From contig JAQUUD010000048.1 in the NCBI GenBank assembly GCA_028694075.1, positions 1 through 8,404 of the forward strand: DNA of 8,404 nucleotides, read 5' to 3'. Both the position numbers and the translations under genes were made by a program. The DNA is from Clostridia bacterium. GTDB taxonomy: Bacteria; Bacillota; Clostridia; Christensenellales; UBA1242. A model generated the notes under the pieces. That model was given only the letters and a program-made list of their open reading frames with translations, did no database searches and had not been told where the DNA came from. Below, piece by piece: positions 1 to 5,816 of the stretch (positions within the stretch are counted from its first letter, which is position 1; the number at the start of each line of letters is the position of its first letter).

Positions 1-336
1 CGTTAGCATAAAACAAATTGGCAAAAAAGCCCCCGAAAAAGAACTTTTGAAAAGTTCCATAAACAAAAGGGCAATCAAAACGGTTGGAATTGTTGCAATA
101 TATAATTTTTTTGCCAAATCACAGAGCGGATTTTTTATAAGATAAAATACCTGCTTACGAAGCACAAATAGTACAGCAAACAAAGTTGCCAAATGCAAAA
201 GCAAGCTGAAAAAAATAAAATTTCCATCAACATTAAATATTAAGTTTAAAAGAACCAAATGCCCGCTTGATGAAATCGGTAAAAATTCAGTCGCCCCCTG
301 AACAATCCCATATAAAATTGCAATCCAAATTGTCAT
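1..336 (-). CDS. uppP: Undecaprenyl-diphosphatase UppP (BacA), 3' part missing
   Basis: UppP is an integral membrane enzyme that removes a phosphate from undecaprenyl diphosphate, recycling the lipid carrier of peptidoglycan and wall-polymer synthesis; it also confers bacitracin tolerance. The 112 visible residues begin MTIWIAILYGIVQGATEFLP and carry the family signature: QGATE at 13-17 (the catalytic [E/Q]xxxE motif), then PISSSGHL with His26. A second hydrophobic stretch, LLLHLATLFAVLFVL, follows. The family is usually 260-290 residues, so about 60% lies left of the window, including the PGxSRS motif. The ATG at 336 fits the usual family N-terminus, but no Shine-Dalgarno sequence is visible upstream; a small hairpin occupies that place. 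Transcribed divergently from the NfeD-like gene. Identification is firm; the start is less so. Confidence 0.93.
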   Translation of the reverse strand, partial: MTIWIAILYGIVQGATEFLPISSSGHLVLLNLIFNVDGNFIFFSLLLHLATLFAVLFVLRKQVFYLIKNPLCDLAKKLYIATIPTVLIALLFMELFKSSFSGAFLPICFMLT

Positions 337-342
337 ATAATG

Positions 343-360
343 TAAGTTTATTCAAACTTA
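343..360. repeat. Perfect inverted repeat in the uppP leader
   Basis: TAAGTTT and AAACTTA (7 bp each) flank a 4-nt ATTC loop. It ends 6 bp before the uppP start codon, exactly where a ribosome binding site would be expected. It may be an operator or an RNA hairpin affecting initiation. A hairpin with the same ATTC loop occurs at 4076-4093. The function is inferred only. Confidence 0.4.
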
Positions 361-392
361 GCAAATAAAATTCTTTTAAAAAAATAAAATAT

Positions 393-421
393 TTGATTGA
401 TAAATTAATAAGACTTATGAT
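393..421 (+). promoter_or_regulatory. Sigma-A-type promoter of the NfeD-like gene
   Basis: TTGATT (393-398) and TATGAT (416-421) are separated by 17 bp, both close to consensus. Transcription would start near 428. AAAGGA at 434-439 then lies 9 nt before the ATG at 449, a sensible ribosome binding site. Confidence 0.6.
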
Positions 422-448
422 ATATTAAATAATAAAGGATATACAATT

Positions 449-1027
449 ATGTTATTTATAAATCTAACAATTTTCCAAAATATAATATTTATTATCGCAA
501 TTCTTTCGGCTATTATTTTAATTGTTTACTTAATTTTGCCCGCACTCGATTATTATAAACCGAAAGAAATTGTAAACTGTGATGATATAGACAGCCAAAC
601 AGAGCCATATGAAAATTTTAATGGTTTTATTAAAAGTGCATTTAAAATCAAAGGCAGTTTGATTTTTTTGGTTTTTGCTTCTTGGTCCTGCTTTTCGTTT
701 TCATTTTTTTTAGTTGATTGGCTTGCAATTTTGATTGGCGTTTTTATAGGTGCAGGGGCAACAATTGTTGTGGGGTTATTGGGACGCCAGCCAGTTGGAG
801 AAAACGGCGACCTCGCAATTGTAAGCATAAAAATTCCTGAAAAACATAAAGGTGTTGGGAAAGTCATTCTTTTGGAAAGCAATTCAGAGGTTGATGCCGA
901 ATCAACAGGCAAGGCAATCAAAAAAGGCAAGAAAGTTGTTGTTATTCAAAACTTGATTTCCAAGGTTATTGTTAAAAAATTAAAGCATAGCAAAGCAAAA
1001 AACAAGCAAATAAACCAAAGCAAGTAA
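449..1027 (+). CDS. Membrane protein with NfeD-like C-terminal beta domain
   Basis: A 192-residue protein. Three hydrophobic segments are visible at about 8-31, 68-87 and 91-112; the last ends in a glycine-rich stretch. A soluble part at about 118-178 follows, built of short beta-strand-like segments: GVGKVILLES at 135-144, IKKGKKVVVI at 157-166 and SKVIVKKL at 171-178. This pattern (GxGKV, then IxKGxxVxV, then a final hydrophobic strand) is that of the OB-fold NfeD C-terminal domain, and size and order resemble YuaF-type (NfeD1b) proteins. Relatives work with flotillin-like SPFH proteins in membrane microdomains; no such partner is visible here. The tail (177-192) is strongly basic. It has its own promoter and AAAGGA ribosome binding site. 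Family assignment is by eye, so moderate. Confidence 0.72.
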   Translation: MLFINLTIFQNIIFIIAILSAIILIVYLILPALDYYKPKEIVNCDDIDSQTEPYENFNGFIKSAFKIKGSLIFLVFASWSCFSFSFFLVDWLAILIGVFIGAGATIVVGLLGRQPVGENGDLAIVSIKIPEKHKGVGKVILLESNSEVDAESTGKAIKKGKKVVVIQNLISKVIVKKLKHSKAKNKQINQSK

Positions 1028-1079
1028 ATCAAGAACAGTATATGTGCATAAACTAAAAGACAAGCATATAAAAAAACTT

Positions 1080-1096
1080 AATTAAGTGACTTAATT
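1080..1096. promoter_or_regulatory. 17-bp operator-like dyad upstream of glpK
   Basis: AATTAAGTGACTTAATT is a perfect dyad of two 8-bp arms around a central G. It overlaps a second palindrome, ACTTAATTAAGT, at 1076-1087. It lies between the NfeD-like gene and glpK, 8 bp after a weak -10-like TATAAA (1067-1072). A repressor site or a weak terminator are both possible. The region is A+T-rich, which makes such palindromes less surprising. Confidence 0.35.
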
Positions 1097-1139
1097 TAAT
1101 TAATTTAATGCAAACCACTTGAATAATAATAAATTATTA

Positions 1140-1175
1140 CACCAAACTCATTCAAACAATCGAAAATGATTGGTG
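1140..1175 (+). promoter_or_regulatory. Imperfect inverted repeat in the glpK leader
   Basis: CACCAA (1140-1145), a 2-nt bulge and TCATT (1148-1152) pair with AATGA (1165-1169) and TTGGTG (1170-1175), leaving a 12-nt loop: 11 bp in all. It ends 21 nt before the GGAG ribosome binding site of glpK. Glycerol genes of Bacillota are often controlled by an antiterminator acting on leader RNA, so a regulatory hairpin is plausible, but no T-run follows directly and no known regulator site is recognised. Confidence 0.4.
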
Positions 1176-1205
1176 AGCAAAAATAATTTTAGAATTGGAG
1201 TGAAG

Positions 1206-2663
1206 ATGAAAAAATATATTCTTGCAATAGATGAAGGAACAACAAGTTGTAGAGCCGGCTTGTTTGATGTGCAAAAAAATCAGTTCACCCGAATTAAGTC
1301 AGCAAAATTCAATTTGTTTTATCCGCAAAATGCGTGGGTTGAGTTTGATGCCAATGAAGTTTGGAATGCACAAAAAGATATTTTAATTGATGTTGCCAAT
1401 GGTGTCAAAAGAGAAGAAATTTTTGGCATCGGAATAACAAATCAAAGAGAAAGTGCAGTTGCGTGGGATAGATTAACGGGCAAAGCGATTTATCCTGCAA
1501 TTTGTTGGCAATGTAGGCGAACAGCAGATTTTTGTGATAATATTAGCGAAGAACAGAAAAAACTGATTAAACAAAAAACTGGGCTTATTACTGACCCCTA
1601 TTTTTCCGCATCTAAATTCAAATGGCTTTATGATAACATTCCACAAATTAAAGAATTAGCAAAACAAAATCGTTTATGTTTTGGAACAATGGACAGTTTT
1701 TTGATTTATAAATTTACAAAAGGCAATGTTTTTGCAACGGATACAACAAATGCAAGCCGAACAATGCTTTTTGATTTAAAATGTTTGGATTGGGACGATG
1801 ATTTGCTTGCGTTTTTTAAAATAAAAAGGGAGTGGCTTCCCATTATAATTTCAAGCAGTGAAATTGTTGGAACCACTGATTTATTAGGCGAGCCTTTGAA
1901 TATTTGCAGTGTTATTGGCGATCAGCAATCCGCACTCGTCGGGCAATGTTGCTTTAAAAAAGGTATGGCAAAAAACACATATGGCACAGGCTGTTTTGTT
2001 CTTGTTAACACAGGTCCAAACATTGAAGAAATTGATAAACTGGTAACAACAGTCGCATATACAGTTGCTGGGAAAACCACTTATGCGATTGAAGGAAGCG
2101 TTTTAAATGCCGGAAGTTTGGTTGAGTGGCTTTTAAGCATAGGGTTGATTTCTGAGCCCGCTGAAACTGAAGAAATGGCTTGTAGTGAAAAGGATAATGG
2201 CGAGGTATATTTAATTCCTGCGTTTACAGGGCTGGGAGCGCCATATTGGGATAGTTCTGCACGCGGAGCGTTCATTGGATTGACACGATCAACAACAAAA
2301 AACCATTTGGTGCGGGCTGTTTTGGAGTCAATGGCATACTCTACATATGATTTGCTTTCACTTTTTGAGAGTAAATATATAAAAGAATTACGAGTTGACG
2401 GCGGGGTTGCAAAAAACAATTTTTTATTGCAGTTTCAGTCTGATATATTAAATATGAAAATCAAACTTCCGAAAATGGTTGAAAGTACGCTTATGGGTGC
2501 GGTTTATATGGCGGGATTAAGTTCAGGGGCTTATATTAGCCTTAATGAGATAGGCACAAAATGGGAACTGAATAAAGACTTCTCACCAGAAATGAAAAAC
2601 AAAGAGCGAAAATTTTTGCTTGACGGCTGGCACAATGCGGTTAATAAAGTTTTAAAAAATTAG
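1206..2663 (+). CDS. glpK: Glycerol kinase
   Basis: Cytoplasmic FGGY kinase that phosphorylates glycerol to sn-glycerol 3-phosphate with ATP, trapping glycerol for catabolism or phospholipid synthesis. The 485 residues match the usual ~500. DEGTTS (9-14) is the phosphate-binding loop; ITNQRE (77-82), W101 in WQCRRTA and Y132 in DPYFS are glycerol-kinase-specific substrate contacts; GDQQSALVGQ contains the catalytic base D239; KNTYGTGCF (256-264) and AFTGLGAPYWD (339-349) are further signatures; the C-terminal GAVYMAGLSSG is the second FGGY motif. I chose the ATG at 1206 because GGAG (1197-1200) lies 5 nt upstream and homologues begin there; an in-frame TTG at 1170 would add 12 unsupported residues. 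The segment before GDQQ lacks the YHFYG-type histidine that HPr phosphorylates in enterococcal and bacillar enzymes. Identification is firm. Confidence 0.97.
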   Translation: MKKYILAIDEGTTSCRAGLFDVQKNQFTRIKSAKFNLFYPQNAWVEFDANEVWNAQKDILIDVANGVKREEIFGIGITNQRESAVAWDRLTGKAIYPAICWQCRRTADFCDNISEEQKKLIKQKTGLITDPYFSASKFKWLYDNIPQIKELAKQNRLCFGTMDSFLIYKFTKGNVFATDTTNASRTMLFDLKCLDWDDDLLAFFKIKREWLPIIISSSEIVGTTDLLGEPLNICSVIGDQQSALVGQCCFKKGMAKNTYGTGCFVLVNTGPNIEEIDKLVTTVAYTVAGKTTYAIEGSVLNAGSLVEWLLSIGLISEPAETEEMACSEKDNGEVYLIPAFTGLGAPYWDSSARGAFIGLTRSTTKNHLVRAVLESMAYSTYDLLSLFESKYIKELRVDGGVAKNNFLLQFQSDILNMKIKLPKMVESTLMGAVYMAGLSSGAYISLNEIGTKWELNKDFSPEMKNKERKFLLDGWHNAVNKVLKN

Positions 2664-2674
2664 ATGTAGTTTTA

Positions 2675-2698
2675 TTGATTATTAATCAAATAATTTTT
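2675..2698 (+). terminator. Possible weak terminator of glpK
   Basis: TTGATTA and TAATCAA (2675-2681 and 2683-2689) form a 15-bp palindrome 11 nt after the glpK stop, followed by ATAATTTTT. The stem is almost all A+T and the T-run is short, so termination would be inefficient. A second hairpin, AAAAATG-TTTA-CATTTTT at 2713-2730, ends in its own T-run and may back it up. Confidence 0.35.
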
Positions 2699-2743
2699 AA
2701 GAGTCGAAAAGCAAAAATGTTTACATTTTTCTGAAGTTTGGCG

Positions 2744-2803
2744 AATTCAAATTTAGGAATTGCAAACGACCAAGTTAAGTGAATTGCGAAGTAATTCAAA
2801 TTT
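2744..2803 (+). repeat. Direct repeat AATTCAAATTT, two copies
   Basis: Identical 11-nt copies at 2744-2754 and 2793-2803, start to start 49 bp. The DNA between holds the related words AATTGCAAA and AATTGCGAA. No function is evident. Confidence 0.4.
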
Positions 2804-2806
2804 TGA

Positions 2807-2873
2807 TTTTATAGTTTTTAATTTAATGGTTTTCAATTTATAATAAAATAACAATTTTTTATAGTTTTTAATT
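2807..2873 (+). repeat. 17-nt direct repeat with 50-bp period
   Basis: TTTTATAGTTTTTAATT occurs at 2807-2823 and again at 2857-2873, exactly 50 bp apart. Together with the 49-bp offset of the AATTCAAATTT pair just upstream, this suggests an old partial tandem duplication of about 50 bp, or paired protein-binding sites on one helix face. Confidence 0.45.
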
Positions 2874-2906
2874 AAAAAATATACTAAAAGAAATTTAATA
2901 GAAACC

Positions 2907-2996
2907 GTGCGCCCTAATTGCCATATTTAGAAATACTGCCAAAATTTGGGCGCACCGACTCATTTACAGTTTATCAAACATTTAAAGAATGAATCG
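2907..2996. ncRNA. Two adjacent stem-loops, possible structured RNA or element
   Basis: Stem 1 pairs GTGCGCCC (2907-2914) with GGGCGCAC (2948-2955), and after one mismatch AATT pairs with AATT. A small inner hairpin, TATTT/AAATA (2924-2935), sits in its loop. Stem 2 starts at the next base: CGACTCATT (2956-2964) pairs with AATGAATCG (2988-2996) with one C-A mismatch, and holds an inner GTTT/AAAC hairpin (2969-2979). The G+C-rich arms stand out in a spacer that is otherwise nearly pure A+T. No known RNA family is recognised, and the strand is undetermined. A small mobile repeat is the main alternative. Confidence 0.4.
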
Positions 2997-3054
2997 AAAA
3001 ATATAATCAGAAATATAAAAATAACAAAAAAATATAAAATAAATTAAAAACTAA

Positions 3055-3083
3055 TTGCAAATAATATAAAAATAAATTAAAAT
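3055..3083 (+). promoter_or_regulatory. Possible promoter of the hydrolase gene
   Basis: TTGCAA (3055-3060) and TAAAAT (3078-3083) are 17 bp apart within very A+T-rich DNA, about 100 bp before the start codon. The -35 match is only 4 of 6, and in such sequence -10-like words are common by chance. Confidence 0.28.
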
Positions 3084-3182
3084 AATATATTAATTAGTTT
3101 TATTTGCCAAAATTAAATATTTAATAATATTAATTAATATTTAATAATTTTTAAGGAATTTTAATTTTAAAGGAGTGATTTT

Positions 3183-4061
3183 ATGAAACAAGAAAATTTT
3201 GTTTGCGGTGATGGCGTGATTTTGCAAAGTTACATTTACGAAACGGAAAGCCCAAAAGGTGTGGTGCAAATCATTCACGGTATGCAGGAATATTCAAAAA
3301 CCTATTTTAAGTTCGCAGAATTTTTAAAAAAACAAGGATTTAATGTTTTTTTGATTGACCAGCGTGGGCACGGCAAATCGTGCAAAAGTATTTCCGACCT
3401 TGGAAAAATTAACGGCGACAATTTTAATCAAACAGTTAATGACCATTTGCAAGCAACTGAAATGTTGGTTGAAAAATATGACAAGCCTGTTTTTCTTATC
3501 GGGCATTCTTATGGCTCTTTCATTGCACAAAGTTACTTACAAAAAAACAAATACGCAAAAAAAATTATATTGCTTGGCTCATCTTATATGAAAACTCCTT
3601 TAATTAGGTTTGGCAAAATTATGGCAAATTTAACCGTGCGTTTTAAAGGAAAAGATGCTACGGCAAAATTTATTGAAAACAATTCCTTTAAAAGATATAA
3701 AAAACATTTCAAAGATGGCAGTTGGATAAGCAGTGATGAAAAAGAATCTAAGGCTTTTTATGACGATGCTTTAAACGGTACGCCATTTTCGGCAGGCTTT
3801 TATCAAAATATGTTTACAAATCAATTAAAACTTTATAAAAACTTAGATAAAGTCGATAAAGATTTGCCGATTGCGATTTTCAGTGGAGCAGATGACCCTG
3901 TCAGCAATTTTAGCAAAGGTGCAAAAAAATTATTTAATGTTTATGAAAATCAAGGGTTAAATGTTACCTTGAAAATTTATCCTGATATGCGTCACGGCAT
4001 ACTTCAAGAAAAAAACAAAGCGACTGTTTATAAAGACATTCTTGAATTTATCGAGCAATAA
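3183..4061 (+). CDS. Alpha/beta hydrolase, monoacylglycerol lipase / lysophospholipase type
   Basis: A 292-residue soluble esterase-like protein of the Hydrolase_4 (COG2267, PldB/MGL) group, with no signal peptide, so probably cytoplasmic. HGMQEYS (32-38) supplies the oxyanion HG; DQRGHGKS (59-66) is the typical family motif; GHSYG (107-111) is the nucleophile elbow with Ser109; ADDPVS gives the acid Asp238; RHGILQE gives catalytic His271. The region at about 140-225 between the elbow and the acid corresponds to the lid that sets substrate range. Members cleave monoacylglycerols, lysophospholipids or other short esters, and the sequence alone does not settle which. The start at 3183 is backed by AAAGGAGTGA, an excellent ribosome binding site 7 nt upstream. 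The gene follows glpK after 519 bp, so a lipid-glycerol link is possible but not an operon. Confidence 0.9.
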   Translation: MKQENFVCGDGVILQSYIYETESPKGVVQIIHGMQEYSKTYFKFAEFLKKQGFNVFLIDQRGHGKSCKSISDLGKINGDNFNQTVNDHLQATEMLVEKYDKPVFLIGHSYGSFIAQSYLQKNKYAKKIILLGSSYMKTPLIRFGKIMANLTVRFKGKDATAKFIENNSFKRYKKHFKDGSWISSDEKESKAFYDDALNGTPFSAGFYQNMFTNQLKLYKNLDKVDKDLPIAIFSGADDPVSNFSKGAKKLFNVYENQGLNVTLKIYPDMRHGILQEKNKATVYKDILEFIEQ

Positions 4062-4177
4062 AATAAATTTAATTATATTTGTATTCACAAATAATAAAAA
4101 CTTATTACTTTGTTAATTCACTAACAAATTTATTTAAAATTTTTTGGATTAAGATTTGTGAAGTGGCTTATTTTATG

Positions 4178-4265
4178 CCGGCGAAGTATTTTTTTGTGCA
4201 ACAAAAAATTGGGCAAGCGCCTACCGCGCTTGCCTTAAATCGCCTACGGCGATTTACTTCGCCGG
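4178..4265. repeat. 88-bp cloverleaf-forming element of unusual G+C content
   Basis: An outer 11-bp perfect stem pairs CCGGCGAAGTA (4178-4188) with TACTTCGCCGG (4255-4265). Inside lie three perfect hairpins in a row: TTTTTTGT/ACAAAAAA (4190-4197, 4201-4208; loop GCA), GGCAAGCGC/GCGCTTGCC (4212-4220, 4226-4234; loop CTACC) and AAATCGCC/GGCGATTT (4237-4244, 4248-4255; loop TAC; T4255 is shared with the outer stem). Nearly every base is paired. The element is about half G+C in surroundings of roughly a quarter. Possibilities are a dispersed palindromic repeat (REP/BIME-like or a non-autonomous transposon), a single-stranded DNA recognition structure, or a structured RNA. It is not a tRNA: the arm lengths and conserved bases do not fit. 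Confidence 0.65.
4203..4234 (-). terminator. Intrinsic terminator-like hairpin for the minus-strand cluster
   Basis: Read on the minus strand, the 9-bp hairpin GGCAAGCGC/GCGCTTGCC with loop GGTAG is followed by CAA and six T residues, the form of a strong rho-independent terminator. It lies about 260 nt after the end of the 90-aa gene and is part of the cloverleaf element, which may therefore double as a transcription stop between the convergent genes. Confidence 0.5.
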
Positions 4266-4304
4266 ACAATTTATTTAAACTGAAAACACAAAATATTAAA
4301 CTTT

Positions 4305-4334
4305 GATTTAATAATTAAATTTAATAATTAAATC
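4305..4334. repeat. 30-bp A+T-rich near-perfect palindrome
   Basis: GATTTAAT and ATTAAATC form the ends, the centre ATTAAATTTAAT is self-complementary, and the only flaw is an A-A mismatch (4313/4326). It can also be read as TTTAATAATTAAA repeated twice in tandem (4307-4319 and 4320-4332). It might be a weak bidirectional terminator or a protein site. Confidence 0.4.
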
Positions 4335-4493
4335 TCTATATAAAGCAAAATAAATTAAATATAAATTAGTATTTATTTTTTTTATTAATTGAAAATTAAA
4401 ATTATCCAGCCTTAATTCTGCTGAAATGTTTATTTTAACTTTTATAATAAAACAAAATTTAAATTATCAAGGATATTCAAAACTTAATTTTTT

Positions 4494-4766
4494 TTATTGT
4501 TTTTTTAATTGATTTCGAACAAGGGAATTTAAGTCAATTGTTTTTATTGCACTTTCATAGAACAAAATAATTAACTTTCTGATTAATTCTTTGTTATTTT
4601 CAATTTCGATTAATTTATCTTTATCAAGTTTTGTAATTTTAAATTTTGAATTGTCATTAATGTCAACGATATAAAGATATATTTCCTTTTCATAATCAGC
4701 CTTGCCAACAACCACATATTCATTGTTATCATCTAATTTTATTACATTCTGAATTTCAACTTTCAT
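4494..4766 (-). CDS. Small soluble protein of unknown function
   Basis: 90 residues, no membrane segment or signal peptide. The first half looks like alternating short beta-strands (NEYVVVGKADYE, EIYLYIVDIND, SKFKITKLD); the second half is helical (about residues 58-77), with a basic end. The make-up is acidic and lysine-rich. It faintly recalls small DUF1292/YrzB-type proteins, but the resemblance is too weak to name it. Its start codon overlaps the stop of the upstream gene as TAATG, so translation is probably coupled; the nearest purine-rich stretch, GGGGGA, lies 12 nt before the ATG. It may act with the two-helix membrane protein encoded just before it. It probably has no promoter of its own. 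Confidence 0.72.
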   Translation of the reverse strand: MKVEIQNVIKLDDNNEYVVVGKADYEKEIYLYIVDINDNSKFKITKLDKDKLIEIENNKELIRKLIILFYESAIKTIDLNSLVRNQLKKQ

Positions 4767-5155
4767 TATTTAATTAATCCCCCTTCTTTTTCCATACTAG
4801 ATTTCGTTTGTATTGGCTCTTTTATATTTTCTTTTTCCAAATTATCTAAAATCTTATCATACTCGGCTTCCAATCCTGCTTTTTTTGAAAGAGCAAATAA
4901 TTGATTAAACTTATAGCCCATTGCAACAAGAAACATTGATCCAGCAAGTGCCACTAATCCTGCCGTTGAGGCAATTTCTACGAGTGATGATGTTGCATTT
5001 AGATTATTCAAAGCATAAAGCGATGCTAAGGTTGAAAGCGAAGCCACCCCATTTGCAATTGCATGCTGATATTTCGTTCCCACTTGAAAATCTTTTCTAG
5101 GTTTTAATTTTTCAAAATAAAATTCTTTTTGATTAAATTTTGATATTTCCCCCAT
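4766..5155 (-). CDS. Small two-helix membrane protein, paralogue 3 of the cluster
   Basis: 129 residues with a polar N-terminus (1-30), two predicted membrane helices at about 31-51 and 59-80 joined by a short loop, and a charged C-terminal helix containing AEYDKILDNLEKE (97-109). It aligns along its whole length with the 137-residue protein encoded upstream: in both, YDxILxN begins at residue 99, and the helices fall in the same places. Both ends are therefore predicted on the same side of the membrane. AAGGAG (5165-5170) lies 9 nt before the ATG. No strong promoter is visible in the 151 bp upstream, so it may depend on read-through from that gene. It shares a TAATG overlap with the 90-aa gene after it. 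Function unknown; a holin-like or membrane-stress role would be guesswork. Confidence 0.75.
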   Translation of the reverse strand: MGEISKFNQKEFYFEKLKPRKDFQVGTKYQHAIANGVASLSTLASLYALNNLNATSSLVEIASTAGLVALAGSMFLVAMGYKFNQLFALSKKAGLEAEYDKILDNLEKENIKEPIQTKSSMEKEGGLIK

Positions 5156-5306
5156 TTTTAATTTCTCCTTATTTAATTTATTCTTTTTATTATTTAAGTT
5201 TTAGTTTAATGTTTTAATTCACATTATTAAAATATGGTTATGTTTTAAAATAGTTTGTTATTTATCAGATAACTGTTCGCTTCATTTTTTAGTTAATTAA
5301 CTCTTG

Positions 5307-5720
5307 TTAACAACCCAGCGCTCTTGCTTTATCTCTGATTTGTTCTTGAAATTTTACATTTTCAAACATTATTTCATTAGGCGAATCTTTTATCATATCT
5401 TTAACATTTTTTAAAATGCTATCGTATTGAATTTTTAAGTCCGATATCTCTAAAAAATTTTTTAGTTGTGAATAATATTGAGAACTTGCAGAATAACACA
5501 GTCCCGCAAATCCCAGCATTACAGCACCAGTGGCCGAATAAGTAACAATTTGTGACGGCAAATTTTCAATAAATGAAAAAGTATTTTTTATGACCGCGCC
5601 AACCGTCAAGGTTGCCAATCCACAACTTAATGCCGTCAAACTTTCTTTGATTTCCTTTTTATTTCGTGCAACATTTTGAATATGAAATTTTTTTAAATTA
5701 GAACCTAAACACTGTGCCAT
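5307..5720 (-). CDS. Small two-helix membrane protein, paralogue 2 of the cluster
   Basis: 137 residues. The N-terminus (1-25) is basic, predicted membrane helices lie at about 28-46 and 58-77, and a C-terminal amphipathic segment includes IQYDSILKNVKD (97-108). The last 25 residues are charged and end in LGC. Full-length similarity to the neighbouring 129-aa protein and to the frameshifted copy upstream shows three tandem paralogues. AGGAG lies 4 nt before the ATG at 5720, and a consensus promoter ends about 22 bp upstream, giving a leader of only about 15 nt. Four Cys residues (4, 33, 75, 137) are present, but none forms a recognisable motif. I do not recognise the family; the membrane topology is by eye. 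Confidence 0.78.
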   Translation of the reverse strand: MAQCLGSNLKKFHIQNVARNKKEIKESLTALSCGLATLTVGAVIKNTFSFIENLPSQIVTYSATGAVMLGFAGLCYSASSQYYSQLKNFLEISDLKIQYDSILKNVKDMIKDSPNEIMFENVKFQEQIRDKARALGC

Positions 5721-5741
5721 TTTTCTCCTAATTTTAATTTT

Positions 5742-5770
5742 ATTATATATGATAAGTTTTTATAAGTCAA
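5742..5770 (-). promoter_or_regulatory. Consensus sigma-A promoter of paralogue 2
   Basis: On the minus strand TTGACT (5765-5770) and TATAAT (5742-5747) are separated by exactly 17 bp: 5 of 6 and 6 of 6 matches. Transcription should start near 5735, leaving just enough leader for the AGGAG ribosome binding site of the gene starting at 5720. Confidence 0.75.
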
Positions 5771-5816
5771 GTAACGTAAAATACCATCTTTTTTTATTAA
5801 TTTTATTTTGTTTAAA

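Larger units (their letters stand above)
2664..3182. other. 519-bp non-coding spacer between glpK and the hydrolase gene
   Basis: No credible coding region is seen on either strand. The first part holds small A+T hairpins behind glpK, then two sets of direct repeats, then a less A+T-rich pair of stem-loops at 2907-2996. The rest, 3001-3168, is roughly nine-tenths A+T and contains AATATTTAATAAT twice (3116-3128 and 3136-3148), 20 bp apart, about two helical turns. Such sequence is likely curved or easily melted and may act as upstream promoter DNA for the hydrolase gene. Confidence 0.6.
4062..4493. other. 432-bp spacer between convergent genes
   Basis: It separates the plus-strand hydrolase gene from the minus-strand cluster. 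Nested hairpins lie just after the hydrolase gene: TATTTGT-ATTC-ACAAATA at 4076-4093 and TTTGTTA/TAACAAA at 4109-4128. TTCACAAAT (4084-4092) can instead pair with ATTTGTGAA (4154-4162), enclosing the second hairpin. The cloverleaf element follows at 4178-4265, then a 30-bp near-palindrome at 4305-4334. From there to 4493 I see only A+T-rich DNA without a clear signal. A 75-codon open frame across the cloverleaf is not credible as a gene. Confidence 0.6.

Noticed and set aside
553..930. 125-codon frame antisense to the NfeD-like gene
   Set aside because: It is a shadow of a gene with a better start, promoter and domain pattern on the plus strand.
1170..1205. Extended glpK start at TTG 1170
   Set aside because: The extra 12 residues have no family counterpart, and GGAG is properly spaced for the ATG at 1206.
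2807..2873. CRISPR-like repeats
   Set aside because: Only two copies of 17 nt, pure A+T, no cas genes and no further units.
4178..4265. tRNA gene, because of the cloverleaf shape
   Set aside because: The outer stem is 11 bp and the arms are 8-9 bp with 3-5-nt loops. There is no anticodon loop of 7, no GG/TTC signature and no CCA-type end.
4079..4306. 75-codon plus-strand open frame after the hydrolase gene
   Set aside because: It runs through the cloverleaf, has no ribosome binding site, and its composition follows the palindromes; an accidental frame.
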